DNA of 57,899 bases from Sphaerisporangium melleum (GCF_014646695.1 NZ_BMNT01000012.1:139197-197095); one strand, 5' to 3'; positions 34,617 to 45,311 are shown, numbered from the stretch's first letter. The notes: a model not told the origin generated them from the sequence alone. Numbers and translations are program-made.

Positions 34617-35078
34617 TCACTGGGAGAATTCGGCGAGCACCTTGTGGTACCCGGAGATGTCGCGCGCCGAGGGGACGGGGTTCACTTCTTTCCACCGGAC
34701 CACGCCCTCGCCGTCGATGAGGAAGCTGCCGCGAAGCGCGACACCGCTCTTCTCATCGAGGACACCGTACGCCCGCGCCACCTCGCCGTGCGGCCAGAAG
34801 TCCGCCAGCATCGAGAAGGTGAAGCCCTCCTGGTCGGCCCATGCCCGTTGGCTGAACATGGAGTCGACCGACGCGGTCAGCACTCGTACATCATCGGGCA
34901 CCGAGGTCACGAGATCGTCGCGAATCGCGCACAGCTCGCCCTGGCACACGGCGCTGAAGGCCAGCGGGTAGAAGATGAGCAGCACCCGCCTGCCGCGCAG
35001 GCCGCTCAGTCGCACCGGGGTGCCGTGCTGGTCCTTCAGCTCGAAGTCCGGTGCCCTGTCGCCGACGTCGATCGCCAT
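34617..35078 (-). CDS. ahpE: AhpE-type 1-Cys peroxiredoxin
   Basis: 153 aa from ATG 35078 (MAIDVGDRAPDFEL). The peroxidatic Cys45 lies in YPLAFSAVCQGELC, matching the mycobacterial AhpE motif PLAFTGICQGEL with Cys at the same position; DFWPHGEVARAYGV and RGSFLIDGEGVVRW are also characteristic. It reduces hydroperoxides and peroxynitrite in the cytosol. A further Cys (C50) is visible. It lies next to DUF3052 and near aceE, as in Mycobacterium (Rv2238c-Rv2241), which supports orthology. Confidence 0.9.
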   Translation of the reverse strand: MAIDVGDRAPDFELKDQHGTPVRLSGLRGRRVLLIFYPLAFSAVCQGELCAIRDDLVTSVPDDVRVLTASVDSMFSQRAWADQEGFTFSMLADFWPHGEVARAYGVLDEKSGVALRGSFLIDGEGVVRWKEVNPVPSARDISGYHKVLAEFSQ

Positions 35079-35362
35079 GCCGGTCCTTTCCCGTCTGACA
35101 CTTCCCACCTATACGCATAGCAGGTGCCGGGAAGTTGAACAGGTGGCTGCGGGAGGGCGTCGATAGGCGCACACTCGGCACCGCCCACCAAGCCTGCCGT
35201 ACGGCCGGTGTGTGCGCCGTACGGCAGGGATCGGAAGTCATGGCCGTGACGGGCGTCCCGTCAGGACCCGGCGGCGCGTATGAGGGCCGGGCCCCGTACC
35301 ACCGGCCTGGTGGCACGATGATCTCGGCCGTCGACCGGCCGGTCGCGCCGTTGACGTGGAGA

Positions 35363-35791
35363 CTAACGGCGCCCCTTGGGGGTCACGAGCCGCGTCCCCG
35401 ACCAGTCACGGGCCGCGCTGACGCTGCTGGTCTGCGAGAGGCCTGCCGTGGTGGCGTCCTCCCCGATGTCGCTGGGCTCGACGTGTCCGTCCCGCCCGAC
35501 CTTCGGGGTCAGCAGCCAGATCTGGCCGCCGTCGGCCAGCCCGGCCATGGCATCACTCAAAGCGTCGAACAGGTCGCCGTCCCCGTCGCGCCACCACAGC
35601 AGCACGACGTCGATGACCTCTTCGGAGTCCTCGTCGACCAGTTCGTTGCCGGTCAGCTCCTCGATCGACTGGCGAAGCTCTTCGTCAACGTCCTCGTCCC
35701 AGCCGATCTCCTGCACCACCTGACCCGGCTTCAGACCGAGTCGCTCGGCCAGGCCGCGCTCGCCCTGCGCCTGACCCGCGGTCGCGCTCAC
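35363..35791 (-). CDS. DUF3052 family protein
   Basis: 142 aa, start ATG 35791. The pattern LAERLGLKPGQVVQEIGWDEDVDEELR and DVVLLWWRDGDGDLFDALSDA, ending LVTPKGRR, is the actinobacterial DUF3052 signature. Soluble and acidic. Function unknown. In mycobacteria the family sits beside ahpE and aceE, the same arrangement as here. Confidence 0.88.
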   Translation of the reverse strand: MSATAGQAQGERGLAERLGLKPGQVVQEIGWDEDVDEELRQSIEELTGNELVDEDSEEVIDVVLLWWRDGDGDLFDALSDAMAGLADGGQIWLLTPKVGRDGHVEPSDIGEDATTAGLSQTSSVSAARDWSGTRLVTPKGRR

Positions 35792-35926
35792 GTTTATCCC
35801 TCCTGCTTGGATGGCCCCGCTCTAGGCGGTTTCACCGGCCCCTGCGAGGCCGCTTCGGCACAGTCCACACGCTGTGACCCATCGTCGTCAACGGTCGCCA
35901 CGGCCGGTGATCCGCACCGTTATCTG

Positions 35927-36334
35927 TTAGTCCGACAAAAACGACAAACGAACATGCCGTTCCGGGTTGTCGACGTTGAGGTCGACGATGGCGACCGACT
36001 GCCACGTGCCCAGCGCCAGCCGTCCGTCCAGAACCGGAACCGTGGCGTACGGCGGGATGAGCGCCGGCATCACGTGTGACCTGCCATGGCCGCGCGAGCC
36101 GTGGGCGTGGCGCCACCGGTCGTCGGCCGGCAGCAGGTCCTCCAGGGAGCCGAGGAGGTCGTCGTCACTGCCGGAGCCGAGCTCCAGCACAGCCACCCCC
36201 GCCGTCGCGTGCGGCACGAAGACGTGAAGCAGCCCGTCTCCCCCGCACGATCGCGCGAAATCCTCGCACTGCCGGGTGATGTCGTACACCCGTTCCCTGT
36301 TCCCGGTCCTCACCTCGAACGTCTGAGATCTCAC
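35927..36334 (-). CDS. YjbQ / UPF0047 family protein
   Basis: 135 aa from GTG 36334, giving the normal family length; an ATG at 36373 would overlap the upstream gene by 29 bases. Conserved YjbQ residues are present: FVPHATAGVAVLELGSG, WRHAHGSRGHGRSHVMPALI, LGTWQSVAIVDLN. The His and Asp residues form a metal site; some members show thiamine-phosphate synthase activity in vitro. Cytosolic, conserved housekeeping protein. Confidence 0.88.
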   Translation of the reverse strand: MRSQTFEVRTGNRERVYDITRQCEDFARSCGGDGLLHVFVPHATAGVAVLELGSGSDDDLLGSLEDLLPADDRWRHAHGSRGHGRSHVMPALIPPYATVPVLDGRLALGTWQSVAIVDLNVDNPERHVRLSFLSD

Positions 36335-36344
36335 CTGACGGATC

Positions 36345-36539
36345 TTATGATCCCCGCTGAACTGGGACGACAATCGCGTCCGGCCCGGGGAACACCAATC
36401 CGGTGTGTCCGTCGTCGAACCGGACGACGTACGGCGGGCAGCCGTCGGGTCCCCGGACCTCGATGATCAAGCCCGGCCGGTCCCTCTCCCCCACCGTTTT
36501 TCCGTGGACGAGGAGCCGATCCCCTGCGGTCGCGTGCAC
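36345..36539 (-). CDS. DUF1918 family protein
   Basis: 64 aa from GTG 36539, supported by an AGGAGGG site 8 bases upstream. The whole protein matches DUF1918: ATAGDRLLVHGKTVGERDR, IIEVRGPDGCPPYVVRFDDGHTGLVFPGPDA. Small SH3-like beta-barrel, function unknown, common in actinobacteria. Confidence 0.85.
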   Translation of the reverse strand: MHATAGDRLLVHGKTVGERDRPGLIIEVRGPDGCPPYVVRFDDGHTGLVFPGPDAIVVPVQRGS

Positions 36540-36661
36540 GGGCGACCCTCCTTCCTCCCGATCCCTTCCAGGTTCATACGCCTCGTTCCCGGCGGGAAGA
36601 GGGAGGCATCCTCCCCCGACGGAGGGAGGGGAAATAAACACCGAAATGTTACTCTGCGAGG

Positions 36662-38490
36662 ATGTGGCGCTTCGGGCTCCGGGCGCGGACGGCGGCGTCC
36701 AACGTTCTGGTCACCGCGGCCGCCGTGCTGATCGTGGAGGCGGTCCTCCTCGGATTCGTGATCTCCTCGGCCGGCGGGTCGAGCCTGACCGCCCGGCTGC
36801 AGAACCAGGCCGGCAACGACGCCAAGGTGCTCAGCGCGACGGTCACCAAGATGTCGATGTCCCTGCCCCCGGCCGTTGACGAGGACCGCCTCGCCATGGC
36901 GATGAAGACCTCGATGGACGACACCGGGTTCGGCGGCAGGCGGGGCCGGAGGGCGTCCCCATCGAGATCGTCGCGGGCGGGTCCGGGGATGCGCCGGTCG
37001 AGGCGCTGCTCGACGTCAAGGGGTTCATCATCGCCAGCACGGCCCGCGACGGCCATCCGCCGGGCGCGCGGCAGCTGAAGGTTCCCCCCGCCGGGGACCG
37101 GGGCGGCGGCGGGAAGCTCGGCACCCCGGCGGGTCCGGTGGCCTGGTGGGCCAGCCCGATCCTCGCCCCGGCCGTCGACGGCGCCCCAGGTCGTTCGTAC
37201 GGCTCCGAGCCGGCGTTCCCGACGCCGGGCGGCAAGGGCCTGAGGACGGCCGGGTACATCTATGTCCAGGCCCCTGTGGATCTGGACCGGAAGGGCGCCG
37301 CCGCCCCCCTCAGCGGCTCGATCCTCCCGCTGCTCGCACCCGGCGGCCTGGTCCTGGCCCTGGTCGTCCCGGTCGGCGTGGTGTTCGGCATGCTCAGCAC
37401 CCGCCGGCTGATCGGCAGGATCACCCGGCTCGCCGGGGTGACGACCGCCGTGGCCAGGGGCGACTTCGGGCACCGGGTGCCGGTGTCGGGATCGGACGAG
37501 GTCGGCCGGCTGGAGGACGGCTTCAACCGGATGACCGAGCAGCTCGGGGCGGCCGTGGAGGCCAAGAGGCGGGCCGCGCGCGCCGACGCGCGCCAGGCCG
37601 AGCGCTCGCGCATCGCCCGCGAGTTGCACGACTCGATCTCTCAGGACCTGTTCTCGCTGAGCCTGCTCGCCGGTGGCATGCGCAGGGCCGCGCCCGAGCG
37701 GCTCCAGCGCGAGGCGAAGACGATGGAGCGCACCGTCGCCCGGACGATGCGCGAGATGCGGGCGCTGCTGCTCGAGCTGCGCCCGGTGGCCCTGGAGGAC
37801 GCCGGGCTGGTCCCCGCGATCCGGAAGCTGTGCCACGCCTACCAGACGCGGCTCGGCGTCGCGGTGCGCGCGTCCCTCGACGAGGTCCCGTTGAGCCCCG
37901 CCGCGGAACACGCCGTGCTGCGGCTGACCCAGGAGGCGCTCGGCAACGCGATCAAGCACGGGGCCGTGCGGCCGGAGGTGCTGCTGCTCGACATGGTCAT
38001 GCCCGGCATGGACGGCCTGGACGTCCTGCGGCGGCTCGGCCCCGAGCGGCCCGCGGTGATCGTGCTCACCTCTTTCCAGGAGGACGAGCGGGTCGTGGCG
38101 GCCGTGCGCCTCGGGGCGTTGTCGTACCTGCCGAAGACCACGGCGGTGGACCAGGTGGTCGAGGCCGTACGGGCCGCGGCGCGCGGCGAGAGCGTCCTTT
38201 CGCCGGGGGTCGCGGCACTGCTGATGCGCCAGGTACGGCAGGGCGGGCGGCGCACCCCGATGGACTCCCTCACCCCGCGCGAGCGCGAGGTGCTGACCGC
38301 CCTCGCGCGGGGCCGTTCCAACGGCGAGATCGCCCGTGCGCTGTCGCTCGGCAGGGAGACGGTGAAGACGCACGTGTCGAGCATCCTGGCCAAGCTGGGT
38401 CTGACCGACCGCACGCAGGCGGCGATCTTCGCGCTCCAGCAGGGTCTCGTCCCGCTGGCCGAGGCGCTGGAGCCCGGCACGGGCGACTGA
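36662..38490 (+). pseudogene. Two-component sensor kinase fused by deletion to its response regulator, with a frameshift
   Basis: ATG 36662 begins a sensor kinase (membrane helix ASNVLVTAAAVLIVEAVLLGFVIS). The frame shifts at about 36930-36960, after which the rest continues in another frame: second membrane helix (ILPLLAPGGLVLALVVPVGVVFGML), HAMP, and a HisKA_3 box (ERSRIARELHDSISQDLFSL). The ATPase N-box RLTQEALGNAIKHG then passes directly (~37965) into the middle of a NarL-type receiver domain (LLLDMVMPGMDGLDVL), ending in an intact LuxR-type helix-turn-helix (LTPREREVLTALARG). The ATP lid and the first receiver segment are absent. The frames indicate deletion between adjacent kinase and regulator genes. 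Confidence 0.8.
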
Positions 38491-39650
38491 TCAGGTGGTG
38501 CGCAGGGCCTCGGTCGGGGGGGAGGTGGGCGGCGCGCAGAGCCGGATAGAGGCCGGCCAGCGCCCCGACGACCACCGCGACCGCGATGCCGCCCCCTAGC
38601 GCTTCGGGCGGCATCAGCATCGTCCAGTCGCGGGCGCGCGCCAGGGCGAGGGTGACCGCGCAGCCGATCACGATCCCCCCGGCCCCGCCCAGGGCCGAAA
38701 GGACGAACGACTCGGTCAGGAACTGCCCGGCGACCTGCCCCCGGGTGGCGCCGAGCGCGCGGCGCAGGCCGATCTCGCCGCGGCGCTCCAGCACCGAGAT
38801 CACCATGATGTTGCCGATGCCGATGCCGCCGACCAGCAGGGCAATGGCGCCCAGACCGAGGAAGAGCGTCGCGGACGCCTCGGCGAGGCCACCCGCGCGG
38901 TCAGCGCGTCCGAAGGGCGGCTCACTTCGACCCGCTCGGGGGCGGCGGGGTTGGTGGTGCGCGCGAGCAGGCCGGCGACGAGGTCCACCTGGTCCTGCGC
39001 GGTGCGGACGTACAGCCGGCTGGGATGGCCGTCGTAGCCGAGGAGCCGCTCGGCGACGGGGAAGCCGACCAGGGCGGACCGGTCGATCTCCGGGGCGAGC
39101 GCCAGCGGGTCCAGGATGCCGCTGACGGTGTACCAGTGGCCGCCGATCCAGACGCGCGTCGCCGGGTCCACCCGGGTGATCCCGAGCGTCCTGGCCGCCT
39201 CGTAGCCGAGCACGGTGACCGGGTGGCCGGCGGTGGCGGCGTCCAGGAAGCGGCCCTGCCGCACCTTGCCGTCCAGGGTCGCGTCGCAGGCGCGCACGGC
39301 CAGCCCGCCGGTACGCCCCACGGGCACGTGGTCGTTCCGGTAGACGTTGTGGCCGGTCAGCTGGGTGGTGGGGGCGACGCCGAGGGCGCCGTCCACCCGG
39401 CGGAGCATGCGCGTGGCGTCGACCGGCAGCGGTGCCTCCGCGCCGCCGAGCTCGCGGCCGTCGGCCACGGTGAGCAGGTTGGTCCCGAGCAGGTCGATCT
39501 GCTCCAGCAGGGCCGCCTGGCTCGACCGGGTGACGCCGAGGACGGCGACGATGGGGGCGATGGCGGCGATGGCGGCGATCCCGATGGCGACGCCGAGCGC
39601 GGACAGCAGGGCGCGGGCCTTGCGGGCGCAGCGACGGCGGCGCGCCGCCG
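38491..39650 (-). pseudogene. MacB/FtsX-like ABC transporter permease, frameshifted
   Basis: The N-terminal helix (ARALLSALGVAIGIAAIAAIAP), periplasmic domain (LLEQIDLLGTNLLTVADG, GHNVYRNDHVPVG, VWIGGHWYTVSGILDPLAL) and C-terminal FtsX region (FLGLGAIALLVGGIGIGNIMVISVLERRGEIGLRRALGA) are clear but not in one frame. Shifts occur near 38890 and in the G7 tract at 38516-38522; correcting the latter restores the ending TEALRTT and the stop at 38491. It converges tail-to-tail with the regulator gene. In related actinobacteria this permease partners an ATPase, which is missing here. Confidence 0.75.
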
Positions 39651-40111
39651 CCGTCCTGCTGCGGCTCCGGCGGCGGCACCGCGACCGTGCTCACCGCCGA
39701 GATCCTTCCCCTGCGCGTGCCGCCGTCGGGCAGGATGACGCGAACCCTGTCGCCCTTGCGGACCGGCGCGCGATGCTCGGGTCGAGCTGGACGGACACGA
39801 CGGGGATCGCGCCCGTTCCGTGCAGGACGCGGCCGTTGGCCGGGTCGCCGGGGCCGGCGTCGTGGCCGGTGACGCGCAGCGGGCCGGGCAGGAAGACCAC
39901 CTGGCCGAGCGGCACGGCTCCGGTGACCGGCAGCCGGGCGTCGTGCTGCCATCTGCGTACGGCGTGGTACCTGCTGCGGGCCGGGCGTCGCGCCCGTGCC
40001 TGAAGCGGGAGCGCCGAAGGGCGCGGGCGTGCCCTGCGGGGTGCCGCACCCCGTGAGCGCGGCGGTGACGGCGAGCAGGGCCGCGGCGGCCGCCGCGGAT
40101 GTTCTGATCAT
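39650..40111 (-). pseudogene. Efflux adaptor (HlyD-like) lipoprotein fragment, frameshifted
   Basis: ATG 40111 gives a lipoprotein signal peptide with lipobox LTGC. After frame changes (about 39975 and 39768) it continues as VPLGQVVFLPGPLRV, TGAIPVVSVQLDPSIA and KGDRVRVILPDGGTRRGRISAV, typical of peptidoglycan-binding/HlyD-like adaptors of actinobacterial ABC exporters. It then runs directly into the permease sequence: the ATPase gene normally between them is absent. Confidence 0.7.
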
Positions 40112-40561
40112 GGAGATCCCTGGCCTTGTCGAAGGACGACATCGGGTCCTCCCGGGAGGCGCGGAAGCCCTCCGGAGAATGGACGGCCCCTCGCCGGGCG
40201 GGCCGGTCGGCGGGCCCGGCTAAGGTGGGGCCGTCCTCAAAGGCTTGCCGCCCGAAGCGCCGCACACATCGCGCGATAGCGTGGTTGGGACTCCCCCACC
40301 CGGGGGAGGCAGGGATGTGCGGGACCCCCTCAAGGGGCCCCGGACGGAATGAGGACGGGGACCCCGGATCGTCCTGCTTGTTGCGTCCTGGGAAAATCGT
40401 CCTACCATCGGTGGTCTAGGCCATGTGTGCGGCCCTGCCAGCAGGGACATCTTGGTTACCGGACGGTAGAGATGCACTTTCCGGAGGAAGCGGCCAGGAT
40501 GGAAGGCGACCTAGACATCGAAGAAGAGGCTTACCAGTCCATCCTCGGAAGGCGAGACCCA
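40112..40561. promoter_or_regulatory. aceE upstream region with hairpin and possible promoter
   Basis: No gene apart from possible alternative aceE starts (ATG 40472, ATG 40499). A short hairpin CTCCCCC-ACCC-GGGGGAG lies at 40291-40308. TTGCGT (40381-40386), a 16-base spacer and TACCAT (40403-40408) could be a promoter for aceE. The hairpin has no T-run and may be regulatory. Confidence 0.4.
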
Positions 40562-43318
40562 GTGGCTTCCGGACGCCAGCGTTTCTCGATCATCAGCGAC
40601 GGTCTACCCAGCCAGTTGCCTGATGTCGACCCCAGCGAGACCCAGGAGTGGCTCGAGTCACTTGACACCGTCGTCAAGACGGAGGGCCGGAGCCGAGCCC
40701 GCTACCTGATGCTGCGCCTGCTCGAGCGGGCCCGCGAGCATCAGGTCGGGGTGCCAGGGCTGCGGAGCACCGACTACATCAACACCATCCCCCCCGAGCG
40801 CGAGCCGTGGTTCCCGGGCGACGAGTACGTCGAACGACGCATCAGGGCCTACATCCGGTGGAACGCCGCCGTGATGGTGACCAGGGCGAACGCCCGCACG
40901 AACGTGGGCGGCCACATCGCCACCTACGCTTCGGCCGCGTCGTTGTACGAGGTGGGCTTCAACCATTTCTTCCGCGGCAAGGACCACGGCGAGTCGGGTG
41001 ACCAGGTGTTCATCCAGGGCCACGCGGCCCCGGGCATCTACGCCCGCGCCTTCCTCGAAGGCCGGCTGAACGAGGCTCAGCTCGACGCCTTCCGCCAGGA
41101 GCTGTCCCACGGCTTCCACGGCCTGCCGTCCTATCCCCACCCCCGGCTCATGCAGGACTTCTGGGAGTTCCCCACGGTCTCGATGGGCCTTGGGGCGATC
41201 GGGGCGATCTACCAGGCGCGGTTCAACCGTTACCTGCTGAGCCGCAAGATGAAGGACACCAGCCGCAGCCACGTGTGGTGCTTCCTCGGCGACGGCGAGA
41301 TGGACGAGCCCGAGTCGCTCGGCGCGATCGGCCTGGCCTCGCGCGAGGAGCTCGACAACCTGACCTTCGTCATCAACTGCAACCTGCAGCGGCTCGACGG
41401 TCCGGTACGCGGCAACGGCAAGGTCATCCAGGAGCTCGAGTCGTTCTTCCGGGGGGCCGGCTGGAACGTCATCAAGGTCGTCTGGGGCCGCGACTGGGAC
41501 CAGCTCCTCGCCGCGGACGTCGACGGCGTGCTCGTCAACAAGATGAACAGCACCCCCGACGGGCAGTTCCAGACCTACTCCGTCGAGTCGGGCGAGTACA
41601 TCCGCGAGAACTTCTTCGGGGACGACCCGCGCCTGCGCAAGATGGTCGAGCACCTGTCCGACGACGACATCCGCAAGCTGTCGCGTGGCGGCCACGACTA
41701 CCGCAAGGTGTACGCGGCGTTCAAGGCGGCCCGTGAGCACGTCGGCCAGCCCACGGTCATCCTCGCCCAGACCATCAAGGGATGGACCCTCGGCAAGGAC
41801 TTCGAGGCGCGCAACGCGACGCACCAGATGAAGAAGATGTCCAAGGCCGAGCTCAAGGAGTTCCGCGACCGGCTGTACCTCCCGATCCCGGACAAGGACC
41901 TCGAGGGCGACCTGCCCCCGTACTTCCACCCGGGTGAGAACGACGAGGAGATCGCCTACATGCGCGAGCGCCGCGCGGCGCTCGGCGGCTACCTCCCCAA
42001 GCGGGTCAACCGCGCCAAGCCGATCAAGCTGCCCGGCGACGCCATGTACGCCGACCTGAAGAAGGGCTCGGGCAAGCAGAACGTCGCCACCACGATGGCG
42101 TTCGTCCGCCTGCTCAAGGACCTCATGCGGGACAAGGAGATCGGGGCGCGGTTCGTCCCGATCATTCCGGACGAGGCCCGCACCTTCGGCGTCGACGCGA
42201 TGTTCCCGACCGCGAAGATCTACTCGCCGCACGGGCAGACCTACGAGGCGGTCGACCGCAACCTGCTGCTGTCGTACAAGGAGTCGACCGAGGGTCAGAT
42301 CCTGCACGAGGGCATCAGCGAGGCGGGCTCGATGGGCTCGGTGCTCGCGGCCGGCACGGCGTACGCCACGCACGGCGAGCACATGATCCCGGTCTACATC
42401 TTCTACTCGATGTTCGGCTTCCAGCGGACCGCCGACCAGATGTGGGCCCTGGGCGACCAGATGGGCCGTGGCTTCCTGCTCGGCGCGACGGCCGGGCGCA
42501 CCACGCTCAACGGCGAGGGCCTGCAGCACGAGGACGGCCACTCCCCGCTGATCGCCTCGACCAACCCCGCGGCGGTGTCGTACGACCCCGCCTGGGCCTT
42601 CGAGATCGCCCACATCGTCAAGGAAGGCCTGCGCCGGATGTACGGCGAGCGGCCCGAGGACGTCTTCTACTACCTCACCGTCTACAACGAGCCCTACCCG
42701 CAGCCGGCCGAGCCCGAAGGGCTGGACGTCGAGGGCGTGCTCAAGGGCCTCTACCGGTTCGCCAAGGCCCCTGACATCGAGGGCCCGCGGGCGAACATCC
42801 TCGCCTCCGGCGTCGCCGGCCGCTGGGCCCTGGAGGCGCAGCGCCTGCTGGCCGAGGAGTGGGGGGTCGCGGCCGAGGTGTGGTCGGCGCCGTCGTGGTC
42901 GGAGCTGCGGCGCGACGCGCTCGAGTGCGATGAGCACAACCTGCTCAACCCCGAGGCCGAGCAGCGGGTGCCCTACGTCACCACGGTGCTGTCGCAGGCC
43001 ACCGGCCCGTTCGTCGCGGTCAGCGACTACATGCGCGCCGTACCCGACCAGATCTCACGCTGGGTGCCCGGCGACTACTCCTCGCTCGGCACCGACGGCT
43101 TCGGCCTGTCGGACACCCGCTCGGCGCTGCGCCGCCACTTCCACGTGGACGCCGCGTCGATCACCCTGGCCGTGCTCACCGAGCTGGCCAGGCGGGGCGA
43201 GATCAAGCAGGAGGTCCTGCGCGAGGCCATCTCGCGGTACCACCTGAAGAACGGCGTCACCGAGGTCGTCGCCCAGCCGACGCCCGAGAGCAACGAGACG
43301 CAGTCGATGGGGGTCTGA
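40562..43318 (+). CDS. aceE: Pyruvate dehydrogenase E1 component, homodimeric type
   Basis: 918 aa from GTG 40562 ([21 protein letters not shown]), with GGAAGG 9 bases upstream, matching typical actinobacterial AceE N-termini; in-frame ATGs at 40472 and 40499 are alternatives. The thiamine-diphosphate motif [13 protein letters not shown] and downstream [14 protein letters not shown] are clear; conserved [43 protein letters not shown], and [19 protein letters not shown] confirm the family. It decarboxylates pyruvate and transfers acetyl to the E2 component, giving acetyl-CoA. It stands alone here; E2/E3 are not nearby. Its position near ahpE and the fab cluster mirrors Mycobacterium. Confidence 0.96.
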   Translation: MASGRQRFSIISDGLPSQLPDVDPSETQEWLESLDTVVKTEGRSRARYLMLRLLERAREHQVGVPGLRSTDYINTIPPEREPWFPGDEYVERRIRAYIRWNAAVMVTRANARTNVGGHIATYASAASLYEVGFNHFFRGKDHGESGDQVFIQGHAAPGIYARAFLEGRLNEAQLDAFRQELSHGFHGLPSYPHPRLMQDFWEFPTVSMGLGAIGAIYQARFNRYLLSRKMKDTSRSHVWCFLGDGEMDEPESLGAIGLASREELDNLTFVINCNLQRLDGPVRGNGKVIQELESFFRGAGWNVIKVVWGRDWDQLLAADVDGVLVNKMNSTPDGQFQTYSVESGEYIRENFFGDDPRLRKMVEHLSDDDIRKLSRGGHDYRKVYAAFKAAREHVGQPTVILAQTIKGWTLGKDFEARNATHQMKKMSKAELKEFRDRLYLPIPDKDLEGDLPPYFHPGENDEEIAYMRERRAALGGYLPKRVNRAKPIKLPGDAMYADLKKGSGKQNVATTMAFVRLLKDLMRDKEIGARFVPIIPDEARTFGVDAMFPTAKIYSPHGQTYEAVDRNLLLSYKESTEGQILHEGISEAGSMGSVLAAGTAYATHGEHMIPVYIFYSMFGFQRTADQMWALGDQMGRGFLLGATAGRTTLNGEGLQHEDGHSPLIASTNPAAVSYDPAWAFEIAHIVKEGLRRMYGERPEDVFYYLTVYNEPYPQPAEPEGLDVEGVLKGLYRFAKAPDIEGPRANILASGVAGRWALEAQRLLAEEWGVAAEVWSAPSWSELRRDALECDEHNLLNPEAEQRVPYVTTVLSQATGPFVAVSDYMRAVPDQISRWVPGDYSSLGTDGFGLSDTRSALRRHFHVDAASITLAVLTELARRGEIKQEVLREAISRYHLKNGVTEVVAQPTPESNETQSMGV

Positions 43319-43360
43319 CCCTCGCGGTCCATGCGGGCCCGCCCTTCGCGGGCGGCCCGC

Positions 43361-43397
43361 CGGCGGGCCCTCGCGCGTGACGCGCGGGGGCCCGCCG
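43361..43397. terminator. Bidirectional hairpin between aceE and the WYL regulator
   Basis: CGGCGGGCCC (43361-43370) pairs with GGGCCCGCCG (43388-43397), with an inner CGCGCG-TGA-CGCGCG stem. It lies between convergent stops and likely ends both transcripts; there is no T-run. Confidence 0.65.
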
Positions 43398-43402
43398 CCG
43401 TT

Positions 43403-44182
43403 TCAGCCCGGCCGGTCCTGCGCCATGAGCTCGGGGATGTGCGGGGCGTACTCCTCAAGGGGGCGGCGGGAGCGCGCCTGCTCGTCGGTGAGCGCGGCGG
43501 CGGCGATGCGGTCGAGCCGGAACACCCGGACGTCCTGCCGGAGCCGGCACCACCCGACGAGGTACCAGAAGCCGCCGCGCCCGCCGATGAAGACACCGGG
43601 CTCGACGTCCCGCTCGGTCACCTCACCCGACTTGGCGTCGTAGGTGATGCGCAGCACCCGCCGGTGCAGCAGCGCCTCGTCGATCACCTGCGCCACCGCC
43701 CGTCGTCTCTCCCACCGCTCGTCGCCGGCGGCCGTGGCGGACGCGGCCTCGCCCGTCTCCGCGCCGGGCGACGCGTCCGCATGCGGGGGCTCGCCGAACT
43801 CGGCGAGCGCCGCCCGCGCGGCGGGCCCGGCCGGCTCGCCGCACCGCGCCGCGTCGTCCGGCAGGGCGTCCATCAGCTTGCGCAGCGCGCTTCGGGCCCC
43901 GCTCGCCAGGGGACGCCGGCCGGCCCGGCTGAGGGCGACCGCGACGGCCAGCGCCTCGTCGGCGGTGAGCGCCAGCGGGGAGGGCGTGACGGGCTCGCCG
44001 AGGGCGTACCCGCCGTCCTCGGCGCGCACGGGCACCCCCGCCTCGCGCAGGGCCTCGATGTCGCGCTCGACGGTGCGCACGCCGACCTGTAATCGCTCGC
44101 CGAGCTCCCGCGCGGACCGGCACCGGGGGGAGATCGCGCGCAGCTCCTCGATGAGGGCGTAGAGCCGATCGGTACGGTTCAC
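43403..44182 (-). CDS. WYL-domain transcriptional regulator
   Basis: 259 aa. The N-terminal DeoR-like helix-turn-helix (TDRLYALIEELRAIS, ARELGERLQVGVRTVERDIEALREAGVPV) is followed by a WYL ligand-sensing domain (RRVLRITYDAKSGEVTERDVEPGVF, GFWYLVGWCRLRQDVRVFRLDRI). Such proteins sense small molecules or nucleic-acid-like ligands and regulate diverse operons. No target is apparent; it probably controls itself or the neighbouring PHP gene. Confidence 0.88.
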   Translation of the reverse strand: MNRTDRLYALIEELRAISPRCRSARELGERLQVGVRTVERDIEALREAGVPVRAEDGGYALGEPVTPSPLALTADEALAVAVALSRAGRRPLASGARSALRKLMDALPDDAARCGEPAGPAARAALAEFGEPPHADASPGAETGEAASATAAGDERWERRRAVAQVIDEALLHRRVLRITYDAKSGEVTERDVEPGVFIGGRGGFWYLVGWCRLRQDVRVFRLDRIAAAALTDEQARSRRPLEEYAPHIPELMAQDRPG

Positions 44183-44273
44183 ATCCCGAAGCTACGCCCG
44201 ATCACCGGCCGGCGCGCCGGGCGATAGGGGGCAGGACGGGCTCGCCTCCCGGTCAGGTGTACGTGCTCGCCGG

Positions 44274-45311
44274 TCAGGCGCCGGTGGCGGTGGCGGTGGT
44301 CCAGTCGAGCAGGGCGTCCAGCGGCCAGGTGTTGACGACGCGGCCGGCCTCGACGCCGCACCGGGCGGCCCGCTCGCACCCGTGGTGCTGCCATTCGAGC
44401 TGCCCGGGCGCGTGGGCGTCGGAGTCGATCGCGAACACGCAGCCCATCTCGTAGGCCAGCCGCAACAGCCGCTTGGGCGGGTCGAGCCGGTCGGGACGGG
44501 AGTTGATCTCGACGGCGACGCCGAACCTGCGGCAGGCCTCGAAGACGATCTCGGCGTCGAACGCCGACTCCGGCCGCAGCACCCCGCGCCGGCCGCCCGC
44601 GCGCACGACGCGTCCGGTGCAGTGGCCGAGCACGTCGACGCGCGGGTCGGCGATGGCCGTGACCATGCGGCGGGTCATCGCGGCGGCGTCCATGCGCAGC
44701 TTGGAGTGGACACTGGCCACCACGACGTCCAGCCGGTCGAGCAGCCCGGGCTCCTGGTCCAGCGAGCCGTCGGGCAGGATGTCGACCTCGATGCCGGTGA
44801 GGATCCGGAACGGCGCGAGCCTGTCGTTCAGCTCGCCGACCACGTCGAGCTGCTCGCGCAGCCGGTCGGCCGAAAGCCCGCGGGCGACGGTCAGGCGCGG
44901 CGAGTGGTCGGTCAGGGCGAGGTAGGCGTGGCCGAGCCCGCGGGCCGCCTCGGCCATCTCCTCGATCGGCGAGCCGCCGTCGGACCAGTCGGAGTGGCTG
45001 TGCAGGTCGCCCCTGAGCGCGGCGCGCAGAGCGGCGGTCTCCTCGTCCAGATCCAGGCCGGCGGTGTCCTCCAGGCGGCGCAGATAGGTGGGGACCTGCC
45101 CGTCCAGGGCCTCGGTGATCGCCAGGGCGGTGACCTTGCCGATGCCCTTGAGCCCGGTGAGGCCGCCGGAGCGGGCGAGCCGCAGGAGCTCTTGGCGTGG
45201 CAGCGCCGCCACGGTGGCCGCGGCGCCGCGGAACGCGCGTACGCGGTAGGTCGGCTCCCCGGCGCGTTCGAGCAGGAAGGCGATCCTTTTCAACGCTTCG
45301 ACCGGATCCAC
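44274..45311 (-). CDS. PHP-domain phosphoesterase with helix-hairpin-helix N-terminus
   Basis: 345 aa. Residues ~1-80 have helix-hairpin-helix features (PTYRVRAFRGAAATVAAL, GLTGLKGIGKVTALAI) like PolX-type proteins. The PHP domain follows with metal ligands in GDLHSHSDWSDGG, LTDHS, GIEVDIL, VVASVHSKL, VDVLGHCTGR, VEINSRPDR, FAIDSDAHAP. It is a metal-dependent phosphoesterase, possibly in DNA repair; it lacks the polymerase palm domain of full PolX. Confidence 0.87.
   Translation of the reverse strand: MDPVEALKRIAFLLERAGEPTYRVRAFRGAAATVAALPRQELLRLARSGGLTGLKGIGKVTALAITEALDGQVPTYLRRLEDTAGLDLDEETAALRAALRGDLHSHSDWSDGGSPIEEMAEAARGLGHAYLALTDHSPRLTVARGLSADRLREQLDVVGELNDRLAPFRILTGIEVDILPDGSLDQEPGLLDRLDVVVASVHSKLRMDAAAMTRRMVTAIADPRVDVLGHCTGRVVRAGGRRGVLRPESAFDAEIVFEACRRFGVAVEINSRPDRLDPPKRLLRLAYEMGCVFAIDSDAHAPGQLEWQHHGCERAARCGVEAGRVVNTWPLDALLDWTTATATGA

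Noticed and set aside
40291-40308. Hairpin upstream of aceE as a riboswitch
   Set aside because: Only a simple short stem is visible; no conserved aptamer elements could be recognised.
40658-42937. 759-codon open frame antisense to aceE
   Set aside because: Long antisense frames are common in GC-rich genes; the sequence is His/Val/Leu/Arg-biased without domains, whereas the sense strand is a textbook AceE.
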